NCBI GenBank assembly: GCA_964455095.1
Contig: CAYVUV010000023.1
Span: 1-52,515 of the forward strand
DNA length: 52,515 bases
Direction: 5' to 3'
Source of the DNA: CAYVUV01 sp964455095
GTDB taxonomy: Bacteria > Desulfobacterota > Binatia > HRBIN30 > CADEER01
Under the pieces are notes generated by a model that saw only the letters and a program-made list of their open reading frames with translations, was not told the DNA's origin and ran no database searches. Of the stretch, positions 8,283 to 15,381 are shown in pieces. Position 1 is the first letter of the stretch. Each line of letters starts with the position of its first letter. The translations under genes were made by a program, and so were the position numbers.

Positions 8283-8621
8283 TCAGATCGCGTCGCTACC
8301 GCGTTCGCCGGTGCGGATGCGAATGACCTCTTCCACCGGCAGAACGAAGATCTTACCGTCGCCGATGCGGCCGGTCTTGGCGGCCTTCTCGATCGCCGCG
8401 ACGACCTCCGGCACCTTCTCGTCCGTGGCGATGATTTCGAGCTTCACCTTGGGCAGAAAGTCGACCACGTACTCGGCACCGCGATACAGCTCGGTGTGGC
8501 CCTTCTGGCGCCCGAAACCCTTGATCTCGCTCACCGTCAGGCCCTGGATGCCGATCGCGCTGAGGCTCTCTTTTACCTCATCCAACTTGAACGGTTTGAT
8601 GATCGCCTCAACTTTTTTCAT
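8283..8621 (-). CDS. glnB: Nitrogen regulatory protein PII (GlnB/GlnK)
   Basis: A 112-residue trimeric signal protein that senses 2-oxoglutarate, ATP/ADP and glutamine status. It has the PII start MKKVEAIIKPFKLDEVKE. The T-loop carries the uridylylation tyrosine Y51 (RGAEYVVDF). The ATP site and C-terminal signature are KTGRIGDGKIFVLPVEE and RIRTGERG. It lies between amtB and glnA. Position next to amtB is typical of GlnK, which plugs the ammonium channel, while linkage to glnA is typical of GlnB; this single copy may do both. A GGAGAA ribosome site precedes the ATG. Confidence 0.96.
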   Translation of the reverse strand: MKKVEAIIKPFKLDEVKESLSAIGIQGLTVSEIKGFGRQKGHTELYRGAEYVVDFLPKVKLEIIATDEKVPEVVAAIEKAAKTGRIGDGKIFVLPVEEVIRIRTGERGSDAI

Positions 8622-8708
8622 CGTATTCTCCTCGCTCCGAGCGTGGCGGATTTCTATGCCAATCGCGTGGTGCTGTAAAGGTCGTCACGGTCGTCATTTC
8701 CCTATCGT

Positions 8709-10022
8709 TTAGAGGTCGTACGCTTGCTCGCCGTGCTGCGAGAGATCCAACCCCATCACCTCGTCCTCTTCGCTCGCCCGCAGGCCCATCGTCGCGTCCA
8801 CCACCTTGAGAATTACAAAGGTCATCACGAAGGCGTACACCACCGTGGCCGCCACCGAGATGAACTGCACCCAGAGCTGCCCCGGATTGCCGGCCAACAG
8901 GCCTTCGCGCCCGGCGGCATTGACCGCGGTGGTCGCGAACACGCCCGTGGCCAGTGCGCCCCACGTGCCGCCCACACCGTGGACCGCCACGACGTCGAGC
9001 GAGTCGTCGTATCCAAACGCGTGCTTGAGGTTGATCGCGAAGTAGCAGAGCACCCCGGCGACGCCGCCGATCACCAGCGCCGCGCCCGGCCCGACGAATC
9101 CCGCCGCGGGTGTGATGCCGACCAAGCCTGCCACTGCGCCCGACGCGGCGCCGAGAACGCTCGCGGTGCCGCGGTGCATATACTCAGCGCCCGCCCACGT
9201 TAGGGTCGCCGCGGCTGCTGCAATGTGCGTCATGACGAACGCCGAAGCGGCCAGCCCACCCGATGACAGCGCGCTGCCGCCGTTGAAGCCGAACCAACCG
9301 AACCACAGAATGCCGGCCCCGAGCACCGTCAACGTGAGGTTGTTGGGTGGCATGTGCTCGCGCGGCCAACCGAGCCGCGGGCCGAGCACCAGCGCCGCAG
9401 CCAGTGCAGCGGTGCCCGAGCTAATGTGCACGACGGTACCGCCGGCGAAGTCGAGTGCCCCGAGTGCCCCCAGCCAACCACCTCCCCACACCCAATGCGC
9501 CAGCGGATCGTACACCAGCGTCGCCCAGAGAAGCGTGAACACGACAAAGGGCCCGAATCGCATCCGCTCGGCAAACGCGCCGCTGATCAAAGCCGGCGTG
9601 ATCACGGCGAACATCCCCTGGTAGATCATGAACGCCAGGGCCGGGATCGTCGCGGCGAATTTGCTTCCCTCCTGGCCCACGCCAGCCAGAAGCAGGTGAT
9701 CCAAGCCGCCGATGAATGAGCCGATGTCCGGCCCGAAGGCCAACGAGTAGCCGAACACTACCCACTGCACGCTGATCAGGCCCATGATGAAGAAGCTGTG
9801 CATGATCGTGCTGAGCACGTTCTTCTTCCGGGTCATGCCGCCGTAAAACAGCGCTAGACCGGGCGTCATGAACAGTACCAGTGCCGACGATGCCAAGACC
9901 CACGCGGTGTCTCCTGAATTGATTGCCGGTGCCGCCGCCCCATCTTGGCCCGCTGCCTGCGCCGCCCAAGCGCAAACCACGATCCACGACAAAGCGATCC
10001 CTCGCCCATTCAATCGACGCAT
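8709..10022 (-). CDS. amtB: Ammonium transporter AmtB
   Basis: Inner-membrane ammonium channel of 437 residues with an N-terminal signal-like segment (cleavage likely near AAQAAGQ) followed by the usual eleven membrane helices. Family signatures: GLALFYGGM near residue 55, DFAGGTVVHISSG, and HGVGGTWGALATG. The paired pore histidines fall in VVHISSG and FGYDDSLDVVAVHGVGG. The C-terminal tail ends with the conserved EEDEVMGLDLSQHGEQAYDL needed for GlnK docking. GGGGAGAAGGAT directly precedes the ATG. First gene of the operon, read from a sigma-54-type promoter. Confidence 0.96.
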   Translation of the reverse strand: MRRLNGRGIALSWIVVCAWAAQAAGQDGAAAPAINSGDTAWVLASSALVLFMTPGLALFYGGMTRKKNVLSTIMHSFFIMGLISVQWVVFGYSLAFGPDIGSFIGGLDHLLLAGVGQEGSKFAATIPALAFMIYQGMFAVITPALISGAFAERMRFGPFVVFTLLWATLVYDPLAHWVWGGGWLGALGALDFAGGTVVHISSGTAALAAALVLGPRLGWPREHMPPNNLTLTVLGAGILWFGWFGFNGGSALSSGGLAASAFVMTHIAAAAATLTWAGAEYMHRGTASVLGAASGAVAGLVGITPAAGFVGPGAALVIGGVAGVLCYFAINLKHAFGYDDSLDVVAVHGVGGTWGALATGVFATTAVNAAGREGLLAGNPGQLWVQFISVAATVVYAFVMTFVILKVVDATMGLRASEEDEVMGLDLSQHGEQAYDL

Positions 10023-10099
10023 ATCCTTCTCCCCCCGAGATTCTGGACGAATCTCAACTCGCGTTGCCCGACTATCTCTGACCCACGAAAGATCAACTC

Positions 10100-10115
10100 A
10101 GCAACTGCAATGCCG
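10100..10115 (-). promoter_or_regulatory. Sigma-54-type -24/-12 promoter of amtB-glnB-glnA
   Basis: On the minus strand the site reads CGGCATTGCAGTTGCT. The invariant GG and GC are exactly ten bases apart and the -12 box TTGCT is complete; the -24 box matches GGCA. It lies about 80 bases ahead of the amtB start and downstream of the plsY terminator. RpoN/NtrC control fits an ammonium-assimilation operon. I did not identify an NtrC binding site. Confidence 0.6.
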
Positions 10116-10133
10116 AGCTACGAGATATCGGCG

Positions 10134-10169
10134 GAAAAGAAAAGCTCCCGTGGGCTATATCCAGGAGCT
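10134..10169 (-). terminator. Probable intrinsic terminator after plsY
   Basis: A six-bp stem AGCTCC/GGAGCT (10143-10148 with 10164-10169, 15-base loop) is followed on the minus strand by TTTTCTTTT. It separates the tRNA-SH3-plsY transcript from the amtB operon. A second perfect hairpin, TGCCCA/TGGGCA at 10187-10203, lies just before it without a T run. Confidence 0.55.
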
Positions 10170-10219
10170 GCCCATATTGAAGGCAGTGCCCAATGAATGG
10201 GCAGCAGGGCGCCCAATTA

Positions 10220-10786
10220 CTAGCCAGGTCGCGAACGTCGCAGTGAGAATGGCGGCTCCGTACCGGCGAGGAGTCGGCGCAGATTGTCTCGATGCGCTGC
10301 AAAGATCAGCGCCGCTACGATCACGGCCACCCAGAAGCGCGGACCGGTATCACCGCCTGCCGCCAGGGCGATCGGCAGCGATGCCACCGCGCTCAGGGAC
10401 GCCACCGAGGCGCGTCGCGACACGGCCGCCGCGAACGCAAAGGCGATCAGTGCCACCCCGAGTGCGCCCGGTGCGAGAACGAGGAACATTCCAGCCGCGG
10501 TGGCGACTCCTTTACCACCGCGAAAGGCGGAGAAGATCGAGTACACGTGCCCAAGGACCGTGGCCAGTCCGACGAGCGCGATGCCAGCAGGTGCGGCGCC
10601 CAGCGCCGAGGCAATCAGCGGCGGCAGCGCGCCCTTCGCGATGTCGAGCCCCAGCGTCAGCAAGCCGAGCCGCGCCCCGACGGTGCGCGCCACGTTGGTG
10701 GCGCCGATGTTACCACTGCCCTCGCTGCGCACGTCGACGCCCATCATGCGGCCCAACCACAAGCCGGTGGGAATCGAGCCGCACAC
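10220..10786 (-). CDS. plsY: Acyl-phosphate glycerol-3-phosphate acyltransferase
   Basis: A multispanning inner-membrane enzyme that acylates glycerol-3-phosphate from acyl-phosphate in phospholipid synthesis. The three PlsY motifs are present: SEGSGNIGATNVAR, HVYSIFSAFRGGKGVATAAG and the C-terminal HRDNLRRLLAGTE. The first usual start is the GTG at 10786, but the protein would then begin at CGSIPTG. The family normally has about eight hydrophobic residues before this, and they are encoded here (LILAAAYV). A CTG at 10807, overlapping the upstream stop as CTGA, would supply them. True start unresolved. Confidence 0.92.
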   Translation of the reverse strand: MCGSIPTGLWLGRMMGVDVRSEGSGNIGATNVARTVGARLGLLTLGLDIAKGALPPLIASALGAAPAGIALVGLATVLGHVYSIFSAFRGGKGVATAAGMFLVLAPGALGVALIAFAFAAAVSRRASVASLSAVASLPIALAAGGDTGPRFWVAVIVAALIFAAHRDNLRRLLAGTEPPFSLRRSRPG

Positions 10787-10803
10787 ATAGGCGGCGGCCA
10801 GAA

Positions 10804-11625
10804 TCAGAACCGCACGCGCGTCCGTCTGTTGCGCTCCTGCCGCCGCCCGTACACCGTGCCGATCAAAAAACCGAGCACCAGCCCGGCGCCGGCCAACGCC
10901 AGCGTCGACGCCAGGTCGGGCGGCTGCGTCTGTTCGATCGGCGGCGGCGCCGGTGGCGGGACGGTCAACTGGTTGCGCACTTCCTCTGTGAGCCGCAGCA
11001 GGCGCTGCAGGTCCGCACGCAAATCGCTGGCTTCATCCTCTGGCGTACCCGTACCTGCCGGCGTGGCCACTGCTTGCAGCGCGGCGAGCCGGGCCCGCAA
11101 GCTGGCGATCTCGACATCGAGCGGCGATGGAGTCGGCGGCTCGGCCGACGCCGCGTGCGTCTCGGGTGCGGCCTGGGCGCTGGCGACGGGAGTCGCCGTG
11201 GCCGTGGGGCGTGCCTCGCTGGTCGGACGCGTCGGCATGGCGGCGGAATTCACCGCCGTCGGGCGCGGCGGCGCGGCCATCGGCGACGGAGACGCCGCGG
11301 GCGCGGGCGGGATCGTGCCCTCGGGGCGCGGCAGCTGTGACAGCTCGGTGCCGGGCGGCAGAGCGAGGAAGGTGCGGTGCACGTAGCCGCGCTCGCCGCG
11401 CGTCGTGCGGATCAGGGCCCACGAGTCGACGACGCCTTCGACCTCGACCTCCGTGCCCTTGACCAGGGTCGCGAACGCCGGCGAATCGATGCCGGGGCCG
11501 CGCCGAATGTACAGCGCGTCGGCGCCGCGCACCACGGCCCGAACCGGCTCAGCGCGCGCCATGCTCACGGCTGCCAGGCCGAGAAACGCGGCGCACACAC
11601 AGGAGCAAATCACCGTCCGGAGCAT
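10804..11625 (-). CDS. Exported SH3-domain protein with C-terminal membrane anchor
   Basis: A 273-residue envelope protein. The signal peptide is residues 1-25 (ICSCVCAAFLGLAAVSMARA). A bacterial SH3 domain spans about 27-90 (LYIRRGPGIDSPAFATLVKG and VDSWALIRTTRGERGYVH). A Pro/Ala/Thr-rich linker follows, then a predicted coiled coil around 170-225 (EIASLRARLAALQ and DLRADLQRLLRLTEEVRNQL). One transmembrane helix near the C-terminus (LALAGAGLVLGFLIGTVYG) ends in a basic tail. This resembles the YgiM/TIGR04211 type of SH3 protein, whose role is unclear. I start at the ATG at 11625 because a longer frame would run through tRNA-Pro. Confidence 0.75.
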   Translation of the reverse strand: MLRTVICSCVCAAFLGLAAVSMARAEPVRAVVRGADALYIRRGPGIDSPAFATLVKGTEVEVEGVVDSWALIRTTRGERGYVHRTFLALPPGTELSQLPRPEGTIPPAPAASPSPMAAPPRPTAVNSAAMPTRPTSEARPTATATPVASAQAAPETHAASAEPPTPSPLDVEIASLRARLAALQAVATPAGTGTPEDEASDLRADLQRLLRLTEEVRNQLTVPPPAPPPIEQTQPPDLASTLALAGAGLVLGFLIGTVYGRRQERNRRTRVRF

Positions 11626-11637
11626 GAGAGAAGAGAA

Positions 11638-11714
11638 TGGTCGGGGTGACTGGACTTGAACCAGCGACCTCACGGTCCCGAACCGTGCGCTCTACCAGTC
11701 TGAGCTACACCCCG
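11638..11714 (-). tRNA. tRNA-Pro (anticodon CGG)
   Basis: A complete cloverleaf is visible on the minus strand. It has acceptor stem CGGGGTG/CACCCCG, D-arm AGCTCAGACTGGTAGAGC, anticodon stem CACGG/CCGTG with loop TTCGGGA (anticodon CGG, reading CCG) and T-arm CTGGTTCAAGTCCAG. The discriminator is A and the CCA end is encoded. The SH3-protein gene starts 12 bases after the CCA, so the two are probably on one transcript. Confidence 0.97.
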
Positions 11715-11765
11715 TCTCGAACGGTTGAGAATTGAATGGCAACGGACATCAAGACCGGAGCGCCG

Positions 11766-11793
11766 TCATTAACACACCACGGGGATTATGCAA
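11766..11793 (-). promoter_or_regulatory. Possible promoter of tRNA-Pro and downstream genes
   Basis: TTGCAT (11788-11793), 16 bases, TAATGA (11766-11771) on the minus strand, about 50 bases ahead of the tRNA. It is the best pair in the 105-base gap between rpe and the tRNA, but not a strong match. Confidence 0.3.
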
Positions 11794-11819
11794 CCAACCT
11801 ACCCCCCCGAACCTGCGCC

Positions 11820-12485
11820 TCATGACCGCTCGGCGGCAATCGCGGCGCGCAATGCCGCCACGGCGCGCGGGTAGTCGCCGCCGGCGAATAACCCCGTGCC
11901 GACCACGAATACCTCGGCGCCGGCTGCGGCCAGCGCGCCGATATTGTGGTCCTTCACGCCGCCGTCGACTTCGATGAGGAAATCGAGCTTTCGCTCCTGT
12001 TTGACGCGCCGGGCGGCCGCCAGCTTGGGCAAAGCCGAGTCGATGAACTGCTGGCCGCCGAAACCGGGATTGACGCTCATGATGAGCACCATCTCGACGT
12101 CGGGCAGAATCACCTCGACAGTGCTGAACGGCGTGGCGGGGTTGAGCACTACGGCGGGGCGCATTTGGTGAGCCCGGATCTGTTGCACCACGGCGTGCAG
12201 GTGCGGGCAGGCCTCCTGGTGCACCGAGAGGTAGTCCGCCCCGGCGCGCGCGAAATCGGCGATGTAGCGTTCCGGCTGCTCGATCATGAGATGGACGTCG
12301 AGCGGCAACTTGGTGGCCTTGCGGATGGCTTCAACCACCGGCGGACCGATGGTGAGGTTGGGCACGAAGTGCCCGTCCATCACATCGACATGGATCCAGT
12401 CGGCACCGGCCTCCTCGACCGCGCGCACCTCGTCCGCCAAACGCCCGAAGTCCGCCGCCAGAATCGATGCCGCGATGCGGTGCAC
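11820..12485 (-). CDS. rpe: Ribulose-phosphate 3-epimerase
   Basis: A TIM-barrel enzyme of the pentose-phosphate pathway that interconverts ribulose-5-phosphate and xylulose-5-phosphate. The 221 residues carry the family signature IAASILAADFGRLADEV at the N-terminus, HVDVMDGHFVPNLTIGPP (metal-binding Asp and His), HLMIEQPERYI, NPGFGGQQFI and EVDGGVKDHN. The GTG at 12485 is chosen because it lies just before the conserved first strand and 17 bases after the rsmB stop. Earlier in-frame starts would overlap rsmB extensively. It is the last gene of def-fmt-rsmB-rpe. Confidence 0.95.
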   Translation of the reverse strand: MHRIAASILAADFGRLADEVRAVEEAGADWIHVDVMDGHFVPNLTIGPPVVEAIRKATKLPLDVHLMIEQPERYIADFARAGADYLSVHQEACPHLHAVVQQIRAHQMRPAVVLNPATPFSTVEVILPDVEMVLIMSVNPGFGGQQFIDSALPKLAAARRVKQERKLDFLIEVDGGVKDHNIGALAAAGAEVFVVGTGLFAGGDYPRAVAALRAAIAAERS

Positions 12486-12502
12486 GGCGCGACCATACGC
12501 AA

Positions 12503-13897
12503 CTAGCGACAGCGCTTCAACCGCGCGGCAAAGAAGCCGTCCAGGCCGTCGCGGTGCGGCATGGTGCGCAGAAACCCGGTCTGGTCGGCCAGGTGGCGCG
12601 CTGGCGGCGGCAACCACGGCGCGGCCTCGTCGAGCGCGAAGTCGGCGTGGGCGGAGAGGAACTGCCGGACGATCTGCTCGTTCTCGATCGCGGCGATCGT
12701 ACAGGTGGCGTAGACGATTGCTCCGCCCGTGCGCACATGCGCCACGGCGGCGTTGAGCAAACGCGCCTGCCGCGCCGCGAGGTCAGCGAGCTGCGCGGGC
12801 GTGCGGCGCCAGCGGATCTCCGGGTGCTGGCGCAACGTGCCGAGTCCGGAGCACGGCGCGTCGAGCAGAACCGCATCGAACACGCGCCCGTCCGCTAGCG
12901 GAAGCCGTGACGCGTCGGCGCGCGCAATGTCGAGGCACTCGAGCCGCAGCCGGCGCGCGGCGCGGCGGAGTTGGACCAGCCCGTGGTGATTGCTGTCGAG
13001 CGCAAGGACACGACCCTGCCCGTCGAGCAACTCGGCCACATACGCCGCCTTGCCGCCCGGCGCTGCGCAGACGTCGAGGATGTGCATCCCGGGCCGAGCT
13101 CCGAGCAGCAATGCGACCAGCTGCGAGGCCTCCCCCTGCAAGCTGAAACGCCCATCTGAATAGCCCGGCAAGGCGGCGGGGTCCCCGCCCGTCTCGAGCA
13201 CGATGCCCTGTGGTGCCATCGGCGAGGGGCGCGCCGCGAAACCGGCCGCGGCGAGCTGCTCGAGCCCCGCCGCGCGCGCCCCGCGCTGCGCGTTGATCCG
13301 CAGCGCGGTTGCCGCCGGCTCGTTGTTGGCGCGCAGCAGCGCCTCCGTCTCCTCGCGGCCGAGCTCGGCGAGCCATAGCTCGACCAGCCAGCGCGGGTGC
13401 GATTGGGCCACCGCCAGATACGCAGCGACATCGTCCGCCGGCGGCAGGGGCACCGCCTTGCCGCCGCGCAGAAAACGGCGCAGCACCGCGTTGACCATGC
13501 GGCTGGCGGCGCCGCGGCGGTGCGTCTTCGACAGCTCGACGGCCGTATCGACGGCGGCGAAGTCGGGCACCCGCGAGAGCTTGGCGAGCTGGAACAGCGC
13601 CAGCCGCAACACGGTGCGAATCGGCACGTCGAGGTCGGCGGGTGTCTGTCCGCAGCTCGCGACGATGTGATCGAGGTAGCCTTGCCAGGCGAGCGTGCCG
13701 TAGACGAGCTGCGTGGCCAGCGCCTGGTCGCGGCGCTCGAGGTCGCAGCGCGTCAGGCGGCGGCCGAGCTCGCCGTCGGCGAAGGCGCCGCCTTCGACCG
13801 CGATCAGGACCTCCCACGCCAGGCGCCGGGCGTCAGCGGGTGGAGTCGGCGCCGAACCGGATTCCGACTGCAAGAAGCCCTCCGCGTATGAACTCAT
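12503..13897 (-). CDS. rsmB: 16S rRNA m5C967 methyltransferase
   Basis: An SAM-dependent rRNA cytosine methyltransferase of 464 residues. The N-terminal NusB-like RNA-binding domain spans about 20-150 (WEVLIAVEGGAFADGELGRRL). The catalytic domain shows the SAM motif DVCAAPGGKAAYVAELL, the motif-IV cysteine in DAPCSGLGTLRQHPEIRW and the motif-VI cysteine in VYATCTIAAIENEQIV, the pair used by m5C enzymes. The start ATG overlaps the end of fmt by 65 bases; no closer start is in frame before the conserved domain. The def-fmt-rsmB-rpe order is common in bacteria. Confidence 0.94.
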   Translation of the reverse strand: MSSYAEGFLQSESGSAPTPPADARRLAWEVLIAVEGGAFADGELGRRLTRCDLERRDQALATQLVYGTLAWQGYLDHIVASCGQTPADLDVPIRTVLRLALFQLAKLSRVPDFAAVDTAVELSKTHRRGAASRMVNAVLRRFLRGGKAVPLPPADDVAAYLAVAQSHPRWLVELWLAELGREETEALLRANNEPAATALRINAQRGARAAGLEQLAAAGFAARPSPMAPQGIVLETGGDPAALPGYSDGRFSLQGEASQLVALLLGARPGMHILDVCAAPGGKAAYVAELLDGQGRVLALDSNHHGLVQLRRAARRLRLECLDIARADASRLPLADGRVFDAVLLDAPCSGLGTLRQHPEIRWRRTPAQLADLAARQARLLNAAVAHVRTGGAIVYATCTIAAIENEQIVRQFLSAHADFALDEAAPWLPPPARHLADQTGFLRTMPHRDGLDGFFAARLKRCR

Positions 13898-14786
13898 CGG
13901 CTGACAGACGCTTGCGCCCTTCGAGCTGCAACTCGTCGACCGTCACCACCCCCTGGCCGGTCGCAACCCGCAAATCCCCGCCCCGCGACAGCACCGTGCC
14001 TGGCGCCGCCGTGACCGTATCGTTGGACGCGCGCGCGCGGTGCACCTTGAGCCGCTTGTCGCCGAGCGAGGTAAACGCCGAAGGCCACGGGTTGAAGGCG
14101 CGCACCATGCGGGCGATCTCGACTGCCGGCCGGCTCCAATCGATGCGGCCGTCCTCCTTCGCAATCAGCGGCGCGAGCGTGGCCGCGGCATGATCCTGCA
14201 GCTGCCCGTGCAGCGTTCCCGCGCGCAAGCCCTCCAGGGCCTCCCGCAATGCCTCGGCGCCGAGCGCGGCGAGTCGATCTTGCAGCTCTCCGTAGGTTTC
14301 GTCGGGCGCGATCGGCATCTCGCGCTGCAGCAGGATGTCGCCTTCGTCCATGCGCTCGTTCAAGCGCATGATCGTCACGCCCGTCACCACCTCGCCGCGC
14401 AGGATCGCCCATTGGATGGGCGCCGCGCCGCGGTATTTCGGCAGCAGCGACGCGTGCACGTTGATGCAGCCGAGGCGCGGCACGTCGAGCAGGTCGCGCG
14501 GCAGGATGCGGCCGTACGCCGCGACGACCGCTAGATCGGGCTGCCACGAGCGCAGCAGGTCGGGAAACGAGCCGCTGCGCAGCTTCTCGGGTTGTGCGAT
14601 CGGCACGCCGTGCGCAGCGGCCAGCAGCTTGACCGGCGGCGGCTGCAGGTGCTGGCCACGCCCCGCCGGCCGGTCGGGCTGGCACACCACGCCGACCACC
14701 GAGTCGGGTCCATCGAACAGCGCCTGCAACGACGGCACGGCGAATGCCGGCGTGCCGAAAAAAACGATTCGCAATGCGCCGCTCAA
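13833..14786 (-). CDS. fmt: Methionyl-tRNA formyltransferase
   Basis: It transfers a formyl group from 10-formyl-tetrahydrofolate to initiator Met-tRNA. The 317 residues begin with the conserved LRIVFFGTPAFAVPSLQAL. The catalytic folate-binding region includes CINVHASLLPKYRGAAPIQW (Asn, His and a downstream Asp in MDEGDIL). The C-terminal tRNA-binding domain is present. The first usable codon is TTG at 14786, 21 bases after the def stop, with only a weak ribosome site, which suggests coupling to def. Formyl-group supply links it to the one-carbon genes at 36.5-41.4 kb. Confidence 0.95.
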   Translation of the reverse strand: MSGALRIVFFGTPAFAVPSLQALFDGPDSVVGVVCQPDRPAGRGQHLQPPPVKLLAAAHGVPIAQPEKLRSGSFPDLLRSWQPDLAVVAAYGRILPRDLLDVPRLGCINVHASLLPKYRGAAPIQWAILRGEVVTGVTIMRLNERMDEGDILLQREMPIAPDETYGELQDRLAALGAEALREALEGLRAGTLHGQLQDHAAATLAPLIAKEDGRIDWSRPAVEIARMVRAFNPWPSAFTSLGDKRLKVHRARASNDTVTAAPGTVLSRGGDLRVATGQGVVTVDELQLEGRKRLSADEFIRGGLLAVGIRFGADSTR

Positions 14787-14807
14787 TTGCCGAGTGCTTT
14801 GGTCCGG

Positions 14808-15350
14808 CTAAATGTCGGCGCCGAAATGCTTGGCTTCGATCGGCACGCCGTCGCGGATCATCTTCTTGATCTTGCGCTTGTACAGATCGCGCTTCAGCGC
14901 GCTCAAGCGATCGATGAACAGCTTGCCTTCGAGGTGGTCGAGCTCGTGCTGCAACGCCACCGCGAGCAGTCCGTCGGCTTCGATCTCGATCTCGCGCTGG
15001 TCGAGGGTCCACGCCCGCACCAACACCTGTGCGCTGCGCTTCACCTCGGCGGTGAAATCGACGACGCTCAGACAGCCCTCCTCCCAGACGATCGAGCCCT
15101 CGCGCTCGGCGATCACCGGGTTGACGAGCTGCAGCAGGTTCTTGCCGGGGTTTTCCGAATCGACGTCGACGACGATGAGCCGCTGCGCGATGCCGACCTG
15201 CGGCGCGGCCAGGCCGACGCCGGGCGCCGCATACATGGTGTCGACCATGTCGCGCGACAGCTCGCTGATTTGACCATCGATATTGGCGACCGGCGCGGCC
15301 ACGTTCTTCAGCTCCTCCGCCGGATATGTGAGGATCGTTCGCAAAGCCAT
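14808..15350 (-). CDS. def: Peptide deformylase
   Basis: A metalloenzyme that removes the formyl group from nascent proteins. The 180 residues carry all three PDF motifs: GVGLAAPQ (44-51), EGCLS with metal-ligand C93, and HELDHLEGKLF with ligands H135 and H139 and catalytic E136. The ATG at 15350 is followed by ALRTILTYP, the usual start of the fold. A longer frame adds ten unconserved residues. It heads def-fmt-rsmB-rpe and follows priA closely (31 bases), so priA may be in the same transcript. Confidence 0.96.
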   Translation of the reverse strand: MALRTILTYPAEELKNVAAPVANIDGQISELSRDMVDTMYAAPGVGLAAPQVGIAQRLIVVDVDSENPGKNLLQLVNPVIAEREGSIVWEEGCLSVVDFTAEVKRSAQVLVRAWTLDQREIEIEADGLLAVALQHELDHLEGKLFIDRLSALKRDLYKRKIKKMIRDGVPIEAKHFGADI

Positions 15351-15381
15351 GTACCCACCATAGAGTAAGCCGGCGCGCATT

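Noticed and set aside
8640..8680. Sigma-54 promoter ahead of glnB (TTGGCAT then TCCGC)
   Set aside because: The GG and GC elements are eleven, not ten, bases apart and the -12 box is poor. The amtB-glnB gap is short, so glnB is read with amtB.
11626..11673. N-terminal extension of the SH3 protein to 11673
   Set aside because: The added codons lie within the tRNA-Pro gene.
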